DNA of 64,000 bases from assembly GCF_009905605.1 (NCBI RefSeq), contig NZ_JAAAKZ010000021.1, positions 1 to 64,000 on the forward strand. Direction: 5' to 3'. Positions 52,693 to 60,720 of the stretch are shown piece after piece; the first letter of the stretch is position 1; the number at the start of each line of letters is the position of its first letter. The notes under the pieces were generated by a model. That model searched no databases, was not told the origin of the DNA, and worked only from the letters and a program-made list of their open reading frames with translations. This DNA is from Runella sp. CRIBMP. Lineage in GTDB: Bacteria > Bacteroidota > Bacteroidia > Cytophagales > Spirosomataceae. Made by a program: the position numbers and the translations under genes.

Positions 52693-53856
52693 ATGAAAAT
52701 CTGTTCGAAAGGAGTTTGGGATGACAGTTTGCCAGGAATTACGTTTGACGAAAACGGGGTTTCTAACTTTGGGAAATTGCAAGAAAAAATGATGCAGGAG
52801 TATCCCCGAGGCGAGCAGGGTATAAAAGACTGGGAACAGCTGGTGCAGGATATGAAAACTGCGGGACGGGGAAAAAAATATGATTGCATTGTGGGGGTGA
52901 GCGGCGGAGTTGACAGTTCTTATCTGCTGCATATTGCAAGTCGCTACGGCTTGCGGCCGTTGGCTGTCAATCTGGACAATGGCTTCAACAGTGAGGTTGC
53001 CGTGCAGAATATTTTCAAAGTTACAACCAAACTGAAGATTGATTTAGAAACTTATGTGGTTGATTATGAGGAGATGAAAGACCTTTTGCGGGCATATATG
53101 AAGGCAGCGATTCCGTGGATTGACGCTCCTACCGACTTGGCTATCAAAGCAACGATGTACAAAATCGCGAACCAGGAAGGGATAAAATATATCCTTCGCG
53201 GCAATGATTTTAGATCGGAAGGCAAGCAGCCCAAAGAATGGACCTATGCCGACGCCAAACAATTGCTCTTTATTCATAAAAAATTTGGGTCAGGGGTTCG
53301 GCTTAAAACCTATCCTTTGCTGACACTGTCCAAAATGATTTATTCGGGCCTGCTCAAAGGCATTAGGGATATTAGGCCTTATTATTTTTTGGATTACCAA
53401 AAACAAGAAGCCAAAAAAATGCTGATGGATGAGTACGACTGGAAGGACTACGGCGGTCATCACCACGAAAATCTGTTTACAAAGTTTGCCATGGCGTATT
53501 GGTTGCCCGAAAAATTCGGCATCGACAAACGTAAAATCAACCTGTCGGCGCAGGTGCTGAGTGGGGCTTTATCGCGGGCGGAAGCAATGATTCGTCTGAG
53601 TCAGCCTTTTGCCCCCAAAGAAGAGCTGGAAAATACCCGCGAATATGTAATGAAAAAACTGGAACTTAGCCCAGATGAGTTTGCAACTATCTGGAAGTCA
53701 GAAAATAAAAATGCATTTGATTATCCATCTAATTACAGTCTGATGTTTCGGTTGGTCGATACTTTCAGTCCCCTTTTGAAAAAATTTTATTCCTTCAAAC
53801 CCATGTCCATCACCGCGCGTGAAGTGATTGACGGGACCGCCGAGCCCGTTCGTTGA
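52693..53856 (+). CDS. N-acetyl sugar amidotransferase (WbpG/PseA-like)
   Basis: A 387-residue ATP-pyrophosphatase-fold enzyme. The PP-loop is VGVSGGVDSSYLL (about 66-78). Typical family blocks follow: LAVNLDNGFNSEVA, a YILRGNDFRSEG-type box, and KFGSGVRLKTYPLL. In the N-terminal part, where many relatives have a four-Cys zinc knuckle, only one Cys is kept (ICSKGVWDDSLPGITFDENG). It activates an acetamido group with ATP and adds ammonia from the HisH/HisF pair, forming acetamidino sugar. With WbpB/D/E and WbpI in the same locus the expected product is an acetamidino-mannuronate. Confidence 0.88.
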   Translation: MKICSKGVWDDSLPGITFDENGVSNFGKLQEKMMQEYPRGEQGIKDWEQLVQDMKTAGRGKKYDCIVGVSGGVDSSYLLHIASRYGLRPLAVNLDNGFNSEVAVQNIFKVTTKLKIDLETYVVDYEEMKDLLRAYMKAAIPWIDAPTDLAIKATMYKIANQEGIKYILRGNDFRSEGKQPKEWTYADAKQLLFIHKKFGSGVRLKTYPLLTLSKMIYSGLLKGIRDIRPYYFLDYQKQEAKKMLMDEYDWKDYGGHHHENLFTKFAMAYWLPEKFGIDKRKINLSAQVLSGALSRAEAMIRLSQPFAPKEELENTREYVMKKLELSPDEFATIWKSENKNAFDYPSNYSLMFRLVDTFSPLLKKFYSFKPMSITAREVIDGTAEPVR

Positions 53857-53926
53857 TTTAAATCAAATTAGTGACGTAAAGTTGAAATGTTTGTCAAAAT
53901 AATTTTGCAAGCATCAACTATACTGA

Positions 53927-55036
53927 ATGAATAGCCTTTTCTACTTTGGGCATCCTGCACAATATCTTTTTGTTAGGGAGACTCTCAAACGATTGACGTA
54001 TGCAAATCGTCATCGAATAAGAATTTTGATTAAGACCAAAGATGTATTGGAGGATTTGTTGCGCAACGATGGCATGGAATACACCAATATATTGCCGCAG
54101 ATACGCGGTAATTCCCGGGCTTCGATTATCTTGAGTCTTTTTAAAAGGACTTTTTCAATGCTACCGATTGTGTTGAAATTTAAACCTGATTTGTTGATTG
54201 GTACGGATGCCACAATTGCGCAGTTGGGTAAATTGCTGAACATCAATAGGATTACAATTACGGAAGATGATTATGAAGCAATAAAAAATCTGGGAGATTT
54301 AGCCTATCCGTTTACTCAAACGATTCTGTGCCCAAATGTATGTGATGTGGGCAAGTGGGGCACTAAAAAAGTGGGATACGATGGTTACATGAAACTTGGA
54401 TACTTGCATCCTGCGGTATTCACTGTCAATAACGATGTGTTGAAAAAGTATGGTTTTGTCAAAAAATACATTTTGGTTCGTTTGTCTCAATTAAATGCAC
54501 ACCATGACTTTGGGATAAAAGGTCTTAACGAGACCCTGCTTGATATGATAATTGAAATGGCTTATAGTGCCGGTTGTCAGGTGTTTATTTCTTCTGAAGG
54601 CGGCATTGATGATAAATATGAAAAGTATCAATTATGTATCAATCCCAACGATATGCATCATGTTTTAGCAAACGCTCAAGTACTGATTTGCGATAGCCAA
54701 AGCATGACCATGGAAGCGGCTATGTTGGGGGTCCCTTCGTTAAGGTATAGTAGTTTTGTGGGCAAAATCTCGGTTTTGGAAGAACTTGAACACACTTATC
54801 AGCTTACCGTTGGCATTGCTCAAGGCGATGATACGCAGCTAATGAAACACTTGTATATCATGCTTAGCGACAAGGATATAAAAGAAAAGTACCAAGCAAA
54901 AAGGGCAAAAATGTTGACTGATAAAATTAACGTTACGGCGTTTATGGTTTGGTTTATTGAGAATTATCCCCATAGTAAAAACCAATTGAAAGAAGACCCC
55001 GCGATTCAAAATCAATTCAAAAAGCAGAAAGTATAA
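53927..55036 (+). CDS. DUF354-like GT-B protein (first copy)
   Basis: A 369-residue protein: SLFYFGHPAQYLFVRETLKRL, LIGTDATIAQLGKLL, LVRLSQLNAHHDFGIKGL and LICDSQSMTMEAAMLG mark a DUF354/UDP-GlcNAc-2-epimerase-like GT-B fold. The D-S-Q-S/T-M-x-x-E-A block is shared with the related gene at 57233. The family is common in archaeal and bacterial glycan loci; the reaction is unknown. The N-terminal half is AT-richer than the HisH-HisF block. Confidence 0.72.
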   Translation: MNSLFYFGHPAQYLFVRETLKRLTYANRHRIRILIKTKDVLEDLLRNDGMEYTNILPQIRGNSRASIILSLFKRTFSMLPIVLKFKPDLLIGTDATIAQLGKLLNINRITITEDDYEAIKNLGDLAYPFTQTILCPNVCDVGKWGTKKVGYDGYMKLGYLHPAVFTVNNDVLKKYGFVKKYILVRLSQLNAHHDFGIKGLNETLLDMIIEMAYSAGCQVFISSEGGIDDKYEKYQLCINPNDMHHVLANAQVLICDSQSMTMEAAMLGVPSLRYSSFVGKISVLEELEHTYQLTVGIAQGDDTQLMKHLYIMLSDKDIKEKYQAKRAKMLTDKINVTAFMVWFIENYPHSKNQLKEDPAIQNQFKKQKV

Positions 55037-55050
55037 GCAAAAAATCGAAG

Positions 55051-56073
55051 GTGAGAAGTTCATATTACAGCCTTAAAAACCCCGAAAAAAGCCAACTTGA
55101 GCCGATTGAAAAATTTGTAAAGTCGCACCCAAACGCTAACTATTTTCAATCGATTCTGTTTTTTTTTACCTGTAGATATTCAAAGTCAGTTACTCCAGTG
55201 TATTATGTGGCCTATGATGAAAATTATGCTGTGACGGGGGTAATGCTGGCTTTTAGGCAAGCGCAGTACCAGATATTTCCGCTCAATTTTTTATCGGCTC
55301 GGAGCATTATTTGGGGTGGGCCATTGGTGCAACACAACGACTTGGAGGTATACAAGGGACTTTATCAAATATACCAGAAAGAGCAATCTTTTGCCATTTA
55401 TACCCAAGTTCGCAACCTTTCGGACCAAAGCGCCTTCCTTACGGTGATGCGTGACTCGAACTTTACCTACGAAGAGCATTTAAACATCATCGTTGACCTA
55501 GAGAAAACGGAAGAGCAACTGTGGGCCGAGGTTCATTCCAAACGAAGAAATGAAATCAGACGGGCGCAAAAAGAAGGCACAACGGTGGAGTTGAGCAACA
55601 CCCCAGATACAATCGCTAAGTGCTATTTGATTTTGAAAACAGTATACCAACGCGCCAAACTACCGCTGCCCAGCATAGACCATTTTGAGGCGCTATTTCA
55701 GAACAGCACCCAAGAAGAAGGGCTGCGGATTTTTGTTGCTAAGTATGAAGACAAGATAATCGGTTGTATGCTTTGTTTGGCGTATGGCACTACCCTGCTT
55801 GATTATTACGCGGGTGCTTACCAAGAAAATTATGACAAATACCCCAACGACTTACTGCCGTGGGAGGTTTTTAGATGGGCCAAACAGAATGGGTTTACGC
55901 GGTTTGATTTCGGCGGGGCTGGCAAACCTGGAGTGCCGTATGGGGTAAGGGAATACAAAAAAAAATTTGGGGGTGAGATGGTGAATTACGGACGTTTTGA
56001 AAAAGCCCATTTTCCGATGCTTTACGGGTTGGTGATTAGAGTGTTCAATCTTTGGAGGGTTTTGAAAAAGTGA
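55051..56073 (+). CDS. FemAB/GNAT-like aminoacyl or acyl transferase
   Basis: A 340-residue protein starting at GTG. Two GNAT-like halves are visible, with the FemAB-type blocks SKRRNEIRRAQKEG and LLDYYAGAYQENYDKYPNDLLPWEVFRWAKQNG, then FDFGGAGKPGVPYGVREYKKKFGGE. Members in glycan loci transfer an amino acid or acyl group to an amino sugar (or to peptidoglycan stems in FemX). Next to a PLP aminotransferase, an amino-sugar substrate is likely. Its stop overlaps the chosen start of the aminotransferase (GTGA). Confidence 0.78.
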   Translation: MRSSYYSLKNPEKSQLEPIEKFVKSHPNANYFQSILFFFTCRYSKSVTPVYYVAYDENYAVTGVMLAFRQAQYQIFPLNFLSARSIIWGGPLVQHNDLEVYKGLYQIYQKEQSFAIYTQVRNLSDQSAFLTVMRDSNFTYEEHLNIIVDLEKTEEQLWAEVHSKRRNEIRRAQKEGTTVELSNTPDTIAKCYLILKTVYQRAKLPLPSIDHFEALFQNSTQEEGLRIFVAKYEDKIIGCMLCLAYGTTLLDYYAGAYQENYDKYPNDLLPWEVFRWAKQNGFTRFDFGGAGKPGVPYGVREYKKKFGGEMVNYGRFEKAHFPMLYGLVIRVFNLWRVLKK

Positions 56074-57236
56074 TTATCCCCCGTTTTAAGTATGCTTATT
56101 CTCTGAAAGACGTTTTTGGGGGGCTAAAAAACGTATTCAGGGACGGAAAAGTGACCGTTCCACTCTTTCAAACCTTATTTCCAGAGGCCCAAATACAGCT
56201 GACCGAGAGCGCAGCAAGTGGTATAAAATATGCATTAGAGGGTTTTGGCCTAAAAAAAAATGCCCGTATTGGGGTGCAGCCGTATACCTGCTCTTCGGTG
56301 TTGGGGGCAATTGCAGCGGCAGGATTCACCCCTTTTTTTATTGATATTAATCAAAACCTAAAGCTCAATATCGAGGCTTTGAAGTCCAAAGTTACCGACA
56401 TTGACGTGCTGATTGTTACCCACACGTTTGGTTTTCCCGCCGACATCGCTGAAATCAAAGCCATTGCCCCCCATCTCCCTGTCATTGAAGATTGTGCCCA
56501 CGCTCTTTTTAGTCAGTATGAACACCGTTTCGTAGGTACTTTTTTTGATGCCGCCGTTTTTTCATTCGGAAACGGTAAATTTCCGTCGCTTGGAGGCGGA
56601 GGAATGTTGGTGATTAACAACACAGACCTGAACGAGCAAATAAAAGAACGACTTTCGACATTGCCTAAACCATCTTTATGGCAAGAGCTAGCACAAATTG
56701 TTAAATCGTACGCTAAAGCAGTGATGTATGCGCCGCTGCCGCAGTGGATAATGAATAAAATATTGAGTGAACCTTACCTCAATAATCGAAATAAGACGAT
56801 AATTAGCCGTGGGAATCAGGAGTTCAATATCTTTAAAAGCATCGAGTGGAGTTTGCCAGCCAAATTGGAAGAAGCCCAAAAAAATGCCGTTGTTCAGAAC
56901 GAAAACGGCGCCTATTTAGCCCAAATGCTCAGGGGGAAATATGAATTCCTGACGCCGTACCAAAATAAAGTTAATTACTTTTCTTTTGTACTAATCGAAG
57001 AAGAACGAGACCGTTTAAGTCGTTACCTGAAGGAGAGGGGTATTATCAGTGGCAAACATTTTCAACACGCGTTGGCTTGGGCGATTGCTTACGGTTATGT
57101 ACCTGGCAGCTGCCCTGTATTTGAAAAACAGGTCAATCAGGTTTTGACGATTCCGTGTAATTATGGCTTGAATAAGCATGATTTAGACCGAATAACCCAT
57201 TGTTTGTTAGAATTTCGAAAATTAAACTCTCAATGA
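56070..57236 (+). CDS. DegT/DnrJ-like PLP aminotransferase (second, diverged)
   Basis: A 388-residue PLP enzyme. I prefer the GTG at 56070, which overlaps the previous TGA and gives IIPRFKYAYSLKDVF. ESAASGIKYALEGFGLKK, VIEDCAHALFSQY and the Schiff-base Lys in FSFGNGKFPSLGGGG support the family; the Lys context differs from WbpE (P-S-K-N-L-G), so its substrate also differs. It may make a 4-amino sugar on which the FemAB-like enzyme acts. The TGA overlaps the ATG of the following gene. Confidence 0.8.
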   Translation: MIIPRFKYAYSLKDVFGGLKNVFRDGKVTVPLFQTLFPEAQIQLTESAASGIKYALEGFGLKKNARIGVQPYTCSSVLGAIAAAGFTPFFIDINQNLKLNIEALKSKVTDIDVLIVTHTFGFPADIAEIKAIAPHLPVIEDCAHALFSQYEHRFVGTFFDAAVFSFGNGKFPSLGGGGMLVINNTDLNEQIKERLSTLPKPSLWQELAQIVKSYAKAVMYAPLPQWIMNKILSEPYLNNRNKTIISRGNQEFNIFKSIEWSLPAKLEEAQKNAVVQNENGAYLAQMLRGKYEFLTPYQNKVNYFSFVLIEEERDRLSRYLKERGIISGKHFQHALAWAIAYGYVPGSCPVFEKQVNQVLTIPCNYGLNKHDLDRITHCLLEFRKLNSQ

Positions 57237-58327
57237 AAACCATTCTTGTTGATATAAACCATCCCGCTCACGTGCATCTCTTTAAGTATTTTATACAGGA
57301 GATGAAAGCACAAGGGTATCGGGTGATAGTGACGGCTAAAGAAGTAAAAGTCATCATTCGCCTGTTGGAAGCGTATAAGATAGAATACATAAAAGTTGGA
57401 CAAAAAAAAGATTCTCTCGCGCTGAAATACATCTATGAGTTCTTTCATTTGCTAAAAGTACTAGGGATTGTGTGGAAGTATCGAGTCGACTATGGCATCG
57501 GAATTTCGATGGTATTACCCATCCTTACAAAAATAACGCGGATGAAAGTGATTGCCTTGGACGATGACGACCTGACCGTAACACCGACATTTGCCAAAGC
57601 CATATCTTTTGCCTCAACTATTCTCAATCCAAGTGCGTTATCGTTTGAAGACCGAGGCCCCAACCGAATATGCCACCCGAGTTTTCATGAACTTGCTTAC
57701 TTGCACCCCAATCGTTTTGAACCGCAGGTCAGTGTACTCAAGGAGTTGGGTATTGAGCCAGGCGAGACTTTTTTTATCATGCGTTTCAACGTATTTAAGG
57801 CGCACCATGATGCTGGCGTTAGAGGGTTGGATATTGCTCAAAAACTTCGTATTATTAAACTACTCAAACCCTTTGGGAAGATTTTTATTACAACCGAGCG
57901 CGATATTGAACCTGAAATAAAGGAGTATCAATTGCCCGTGGCACCCGAAAAAATCCACTCTCTCATGTATTTTGCGACACTGTTTGTGGGTGATAGTCAA
58001 ACCATGATTTCGGAGGCGGCACTCTTGGGAACGCCTGCTATCAAATTAAACTCTTTTGCGGGAAGGTTATCCATCCCGAACGAAATTGAAGAAAAGTACG
58101 CCTTGTGTTATTCATTTTTGCCCAATCAATTTGAGGAGATGATAGCCTTGATTGACCGACTGGTTCACCAAAAAAAACTGAAGGAAGATTGGGCGTTGCG
58201 TAGGCAAAAAATGCTCATGGATAAGATAGACCTCACCGATTTTCTGGTGCGATTGGTGGCTCATTATCCCGAAAGTATTCGGATGGCAAAAGAAAATCCT
58301 GACCGTCGGCTAAGCGTTGCTCAATAA
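57233..58327 (+). CDS. DUF354-like GT-B protein (second copy)
   Basis: A 364-residue protein. The ATG at 57233 overlaps the previous stop and gives MKTILVDINHPAHVHLFKYF, the DUF354 N-terminus. IMRFNVFKAHHDAGVRGL and FVGDSQTMISEAALLGTPAI align with the gene at 53927, so the two are paralogues flanking the FemAB-like and aminotransferase genes. Probable nucleotide-sugar-dependent transferase; the reaction is unknown. Confidence 0.78.
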   Translation: MKTILVDINHPAHVHLFKYFIQEMKAQGYRVIVTAKEVKVIIRLLEAYKIEYIKVGQKKDSLALKYIYEFFHLLKVLGIVWKYRVDYGIGISMVLPILTKITRMKVIALDDDDLTVTPTFAKAISFASTILNPSALSFEDRGPNRICHPSFHELAYLHPNRFEPQVSVLKELGIEPGETFFIMRFNVFKAHHDAGVRGLDIAQKLRIIKLLKPFGKIFITTERDIEPEIKEYQLPVAPEKIHSLMYFATLFVGDSQTMISEAALLGTPAIKLNSFAGRLSIPNEIEEKYALCYSFLPNQFEEMIALIDRLVHQKKLKEDWALRRQKMLMDKIDLTDFLVRLVAHYPESIRMAKENPDRRLSVAQ

Positions 58328-58358
58328 GTTTTACGGTCAATATTTTTAGGCCCGAAAA

Positions 58359-59114
58359 ATGGATTTTACCCTACGCCTTTACCGAAAATTGTTAGAAAGC
58401 CTCATCGCTTCAAATTACCATTTTCAAACATTTGAAGATTTTCTTACCTCACCTCAAGAGCGTGCCATTGTGCTGCGTCACGACGTTGATTTGTTGCCCC
58501 GAAATTCTCTGGCATTTGCCGAAATTCAGATGGAATACGGCCTCTCAGGCTCCTATTACTTTAGGGCGGTGGAAGTAAGCTGGGACGATAAAATCATTCA
58601 ACGGATAGCCGCTTTGGGCCATGAAGTAGGCTATCATTATGAGTGCCTGACTACTTGCCGGGGTGATGTTCAAAGAGGCTTGGTCGATTTTGAGCAAAAT
58701 CTGGAGCGGCTGCGAAAATTGGTGCCTGTTTCCACGATTTGCATGCACGGAAGTCCACTTTCCAAATTTGATTCCCGCGACCTGTGGAAATTTAACTCTT
58801 ATCGTGATTTCGGTATTATTGGCGAGCCGTATTTTGACGTTGATTTCAGCAAAGTACTTTATTTGACCGATACGGGCCGCCGTTGGGATGGCGATAAAGT
58901 CAGCGTAAGAGATAAAGTAGATAGTAAAAATCATCCTTTTAAAACCACACGTGACATCATGGCGGCGGCGAATGCAGGCCAGTTGCCCGCCCAAATTATG
59001 TTTACTTTTCACCCCCAACGCTGGGATGACCATAGTGTGCCTTGGGTGAAGGAATTGGTGCTTCAGAACGCCAAAAACGTCATAAAAAAATATTTTTTCG
59101 TCAAAAATACCTGA
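58359..59114 (+). CDS. Polysaccharide-deacetylase-like (NodB fold) protein
   Basis: A 251-residue protein. The metal-binding start VLRHDVDLLPRNSL carries the H-D-x-D pair, SGSYYFRAVEVSW and LGHEVGYHYE the second motif with two His, and TFHPQRW the last His. Members remove N-acetyl groups from sugars or cleave other C-N bonds. No signal peptide, so it acts in the cytoplasm on a precursor. It lies between the DUF354-like gene and the WbpI-type epimerase, 9 bases before the latter. Confidence 0.82.
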   Translation: MDFTLRLYRKLLESLIASNYHFQTFEDFLTSPQERAIVLRHDVDLLPRNSLAFAEIQMEYGLSGSYYFRAVEVSWDDKIIQRIAALGHEVGYHYECLTTCRGDVQRGLVDFEQNLERLRKLVPVSTICMHGSPLSKFDSRDLWKFNSYRDFGIIGEPYFDVDFSKVLYLTDTGRRWDGDKVSVRDKVDSKNHPFKTTRDIMAAANAGQLPAQIMFTFHPQRWDDHSVPWVKELVLQNAKNVIKKYFFVKNT

Positions 59115-59123
59115 GTGAGCTAC

Positions 59124-60281
59124 ATGCTGAAACTCCTGACTATTATCGGGGCACGTCCCCAAATCATTAAATCGGCCGCCATCAGTAGAGCGATTAAAAA
59201 CCATTATGCATCCAATATTAAAGAAGTGGTAGTACACACAGGACAGCATTATGACGAACGGATGTCGGCGATTTTCTTTGAAGAATTACAAATTCCTCAG
59301 CCCGATTATAACCTAGGGGCTGGTTCGGGCAAACACGGTGAACAAACTGCCCGGATGATTGCGGGGATTGAAACCATTTTGGAGAACGAACAACCCGACT
59401 TTATGATTATTTACGGTGACACCAACTCCACCTTGGCTGCCGCCGTGGCTGCTTCCAAAATCCACGTGCCTGTGGTGCATATTGAAGCGGGATTGCGTTC
59501 ATTTAATAAAAAAATGCCCGAAGAAATCAACCGAATTTTGAGCGATCACGTCTCTACTTATTTGTTTCCACCCACCCAAACGGGCTTGGATAATCTCAAA
59601 AAAGAAGGATTTCGGGTCGATAATAGGCCACCCTACACCATCGACCGCCCGGGCGTGTTTAACGTGGGCGACGTGATGTACGACAATACCCTTTTCTTTA
59701 GTAAAGTAGCGGATAAAAATACCGACATTCTGGAAAAGGAGGGATTGCAGAAAAAGCAATTTTTGCTCGTTACGTTGCATCGAAACACCAATACCGACGA
59801 TGCTGCGCGTCTGAACGCTATTTTTCGGGCGTTGTTAGAAATTGCAAAATCGGGGAATGAAAACCTCGTTTTGCCGCTTCATCCGCGTACTGCCAAACAG
59901 ATGGAGATTCTGTTGGAGGTCGAGTTGCGTCGGGAAATTAGCAGCAATCCTGCCATTTTGTTGCTACCGCCAGTTTCGTATTTGGAGATGATTCAATTGG
60001 AAAAATACGCAAAACTAGTACTGACGGACTCGGGTGGGGTACAAAAAGAAGCCTATTTCTTGAAAACGCCGTGCCTTATCCTGCGCGCTGAAACCGAATG
60101 GGTTGAAATTGTGGAAAGCGGGGCCGCCGTACTTTGTGGTGCTGACGAAACCCGCATTTTAGATGCATACCGCTATTTTATGAGCAATCCCGAAAGCAGC
60201 TTTCAAACCATTTATGGTGATGGAAATGCGGCCGAAAAAATACTGAATCTACTCCTCACTGGGGCAGAAGCAATCCCCTAA
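59124..60281 (+). CDS. wbpI: Non-hydrolysing UDP-sugar 2-epimerase, WbpI type
   Basis: A 385-residue GT-B-fold epimerase. I start at ATG 59124; a GTG nine bases upstream abuts the previous stop. IIGARPQIIKSAAISRAI, HTGQHYDERMSAIFFEEL, YGDTNSTLAAAVAASK, HIEAGLRSFNKKMPEEINR and LTDSGGVQKEAYF are diagnostic. The I-G-A-R-P-Q start and M-S-A-x-F-F-E-E block are closer to WbpI/WlbD (which epimerises UDP-GlcNAc3NAcA to UDP-ManNAc3NAcA) than to WecB, whose start reads G-T-R-P-E. This fits the WbpB/D/E genes about 33 kb upstream. A plain UDP-GlcNAc 2-epimerase is the alternative. Confidence 0.85.
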   Translation: MLKLLTIIGARPQIIKSAAISRAIKNHYASNIKEVVVHTGQHYDERMSAIFFEELQIPQPDYNLGAGSGKHGEQTARMIAGIETILENEQPDFMIIYGDTNSTLAAAVAASKIHVPVVHIEAGLRSFNKKMPEEINRILSDHVSTYLFPPTQTGLDNLKKEGFRVDNRPPYTIDRPGVFNVGDVMYDNTLFFSKVADKNTDILEKEGLQKKQFLLVTLHRNTNTDDAARLNAIFRALLEIAKSGNENLVLPLHPRTAKQMEILLEVELRREISSNPAILLLPPVSYLEMIQLEKYAKLVLTDSGGVQKEAYFLKTPCLILRAETEWVEIVESGAAVLCGADETRILDAYRYFMSNPESSFQTIYGDGNAAEKILNLLLTGAEAIP

Positions 60282-60286
60282 TTAAT

Positions 60287-60676
60287 ATGCTTTTTGTAAA
60301 AACACAAAAACAAGCCGATACAATTACGTTTTGCTACGTAGTTCTTTTATTTGCGCTTGCGGTTTTGCCCATCAACGGCAAAGATGCAGCATCCATCAAC
60401 AACACGTATGTCTTGCCAGAATTGCGTTTAGACTATCTGCTTCATTCGTTTTTGCTCGTTCCTTGGATGCCGATTCGGGTATTCTATGCAGAAACGAACC
60501 GTCTCAAAGAGCTTTTATGGCTTGCCTGCGGGGTAGTTTTAGGGATAATGACCGAAGTTATCCAGTATTTTTTGACTTACCGAACCTACAATGTCATTGA
60601 TTTGGCCGCTAACCTGCTCGGGGTGTTTATTGGGGGTGCTCTTTGGCAAATTATTCAACCTATTTATAAAAAATAA
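60287..60676 (+). CDS. VanZ-like family membrane protein
   Basis: A 129-residue protein with four hydrophobic segments. Family positions are visible: the Asp-x3-His in LDYLLHSF, the Glu and Gln in GIMTEVIQYFLTYRTYN, and DLAANLLGVFIGG. VanZ-type proteins are frequent at the ends of surface-polysaccharide loci of Bacteroidota; their biochemical role is unknown. It starts 5 bases after the epimerase. Confidence 0.82.
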   Translation: MLFVKTQKQADTITFCYVVLLFALAVLPINGKDAASINNTYVLPELRLDYLLHSFLLVPWMPIRVFYAETNRLKELLWLACGVVLGIMTEVIQYFLTYRTYNVIDLAANLLGVFIGGALWQIIQPIYKK

Positions 60677-60720
60677 ACCTGAATCTGGTTTTCTATAGAT
60701 GCTTAAACCTCTCCGAAGTT

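Noticed and set aside
58545-59249. 234-codon open frame on the minus strand
   Set aside because: It lies antisense to the deacetylase and epimerase genes, which have clear family motifs; its translation shows none.
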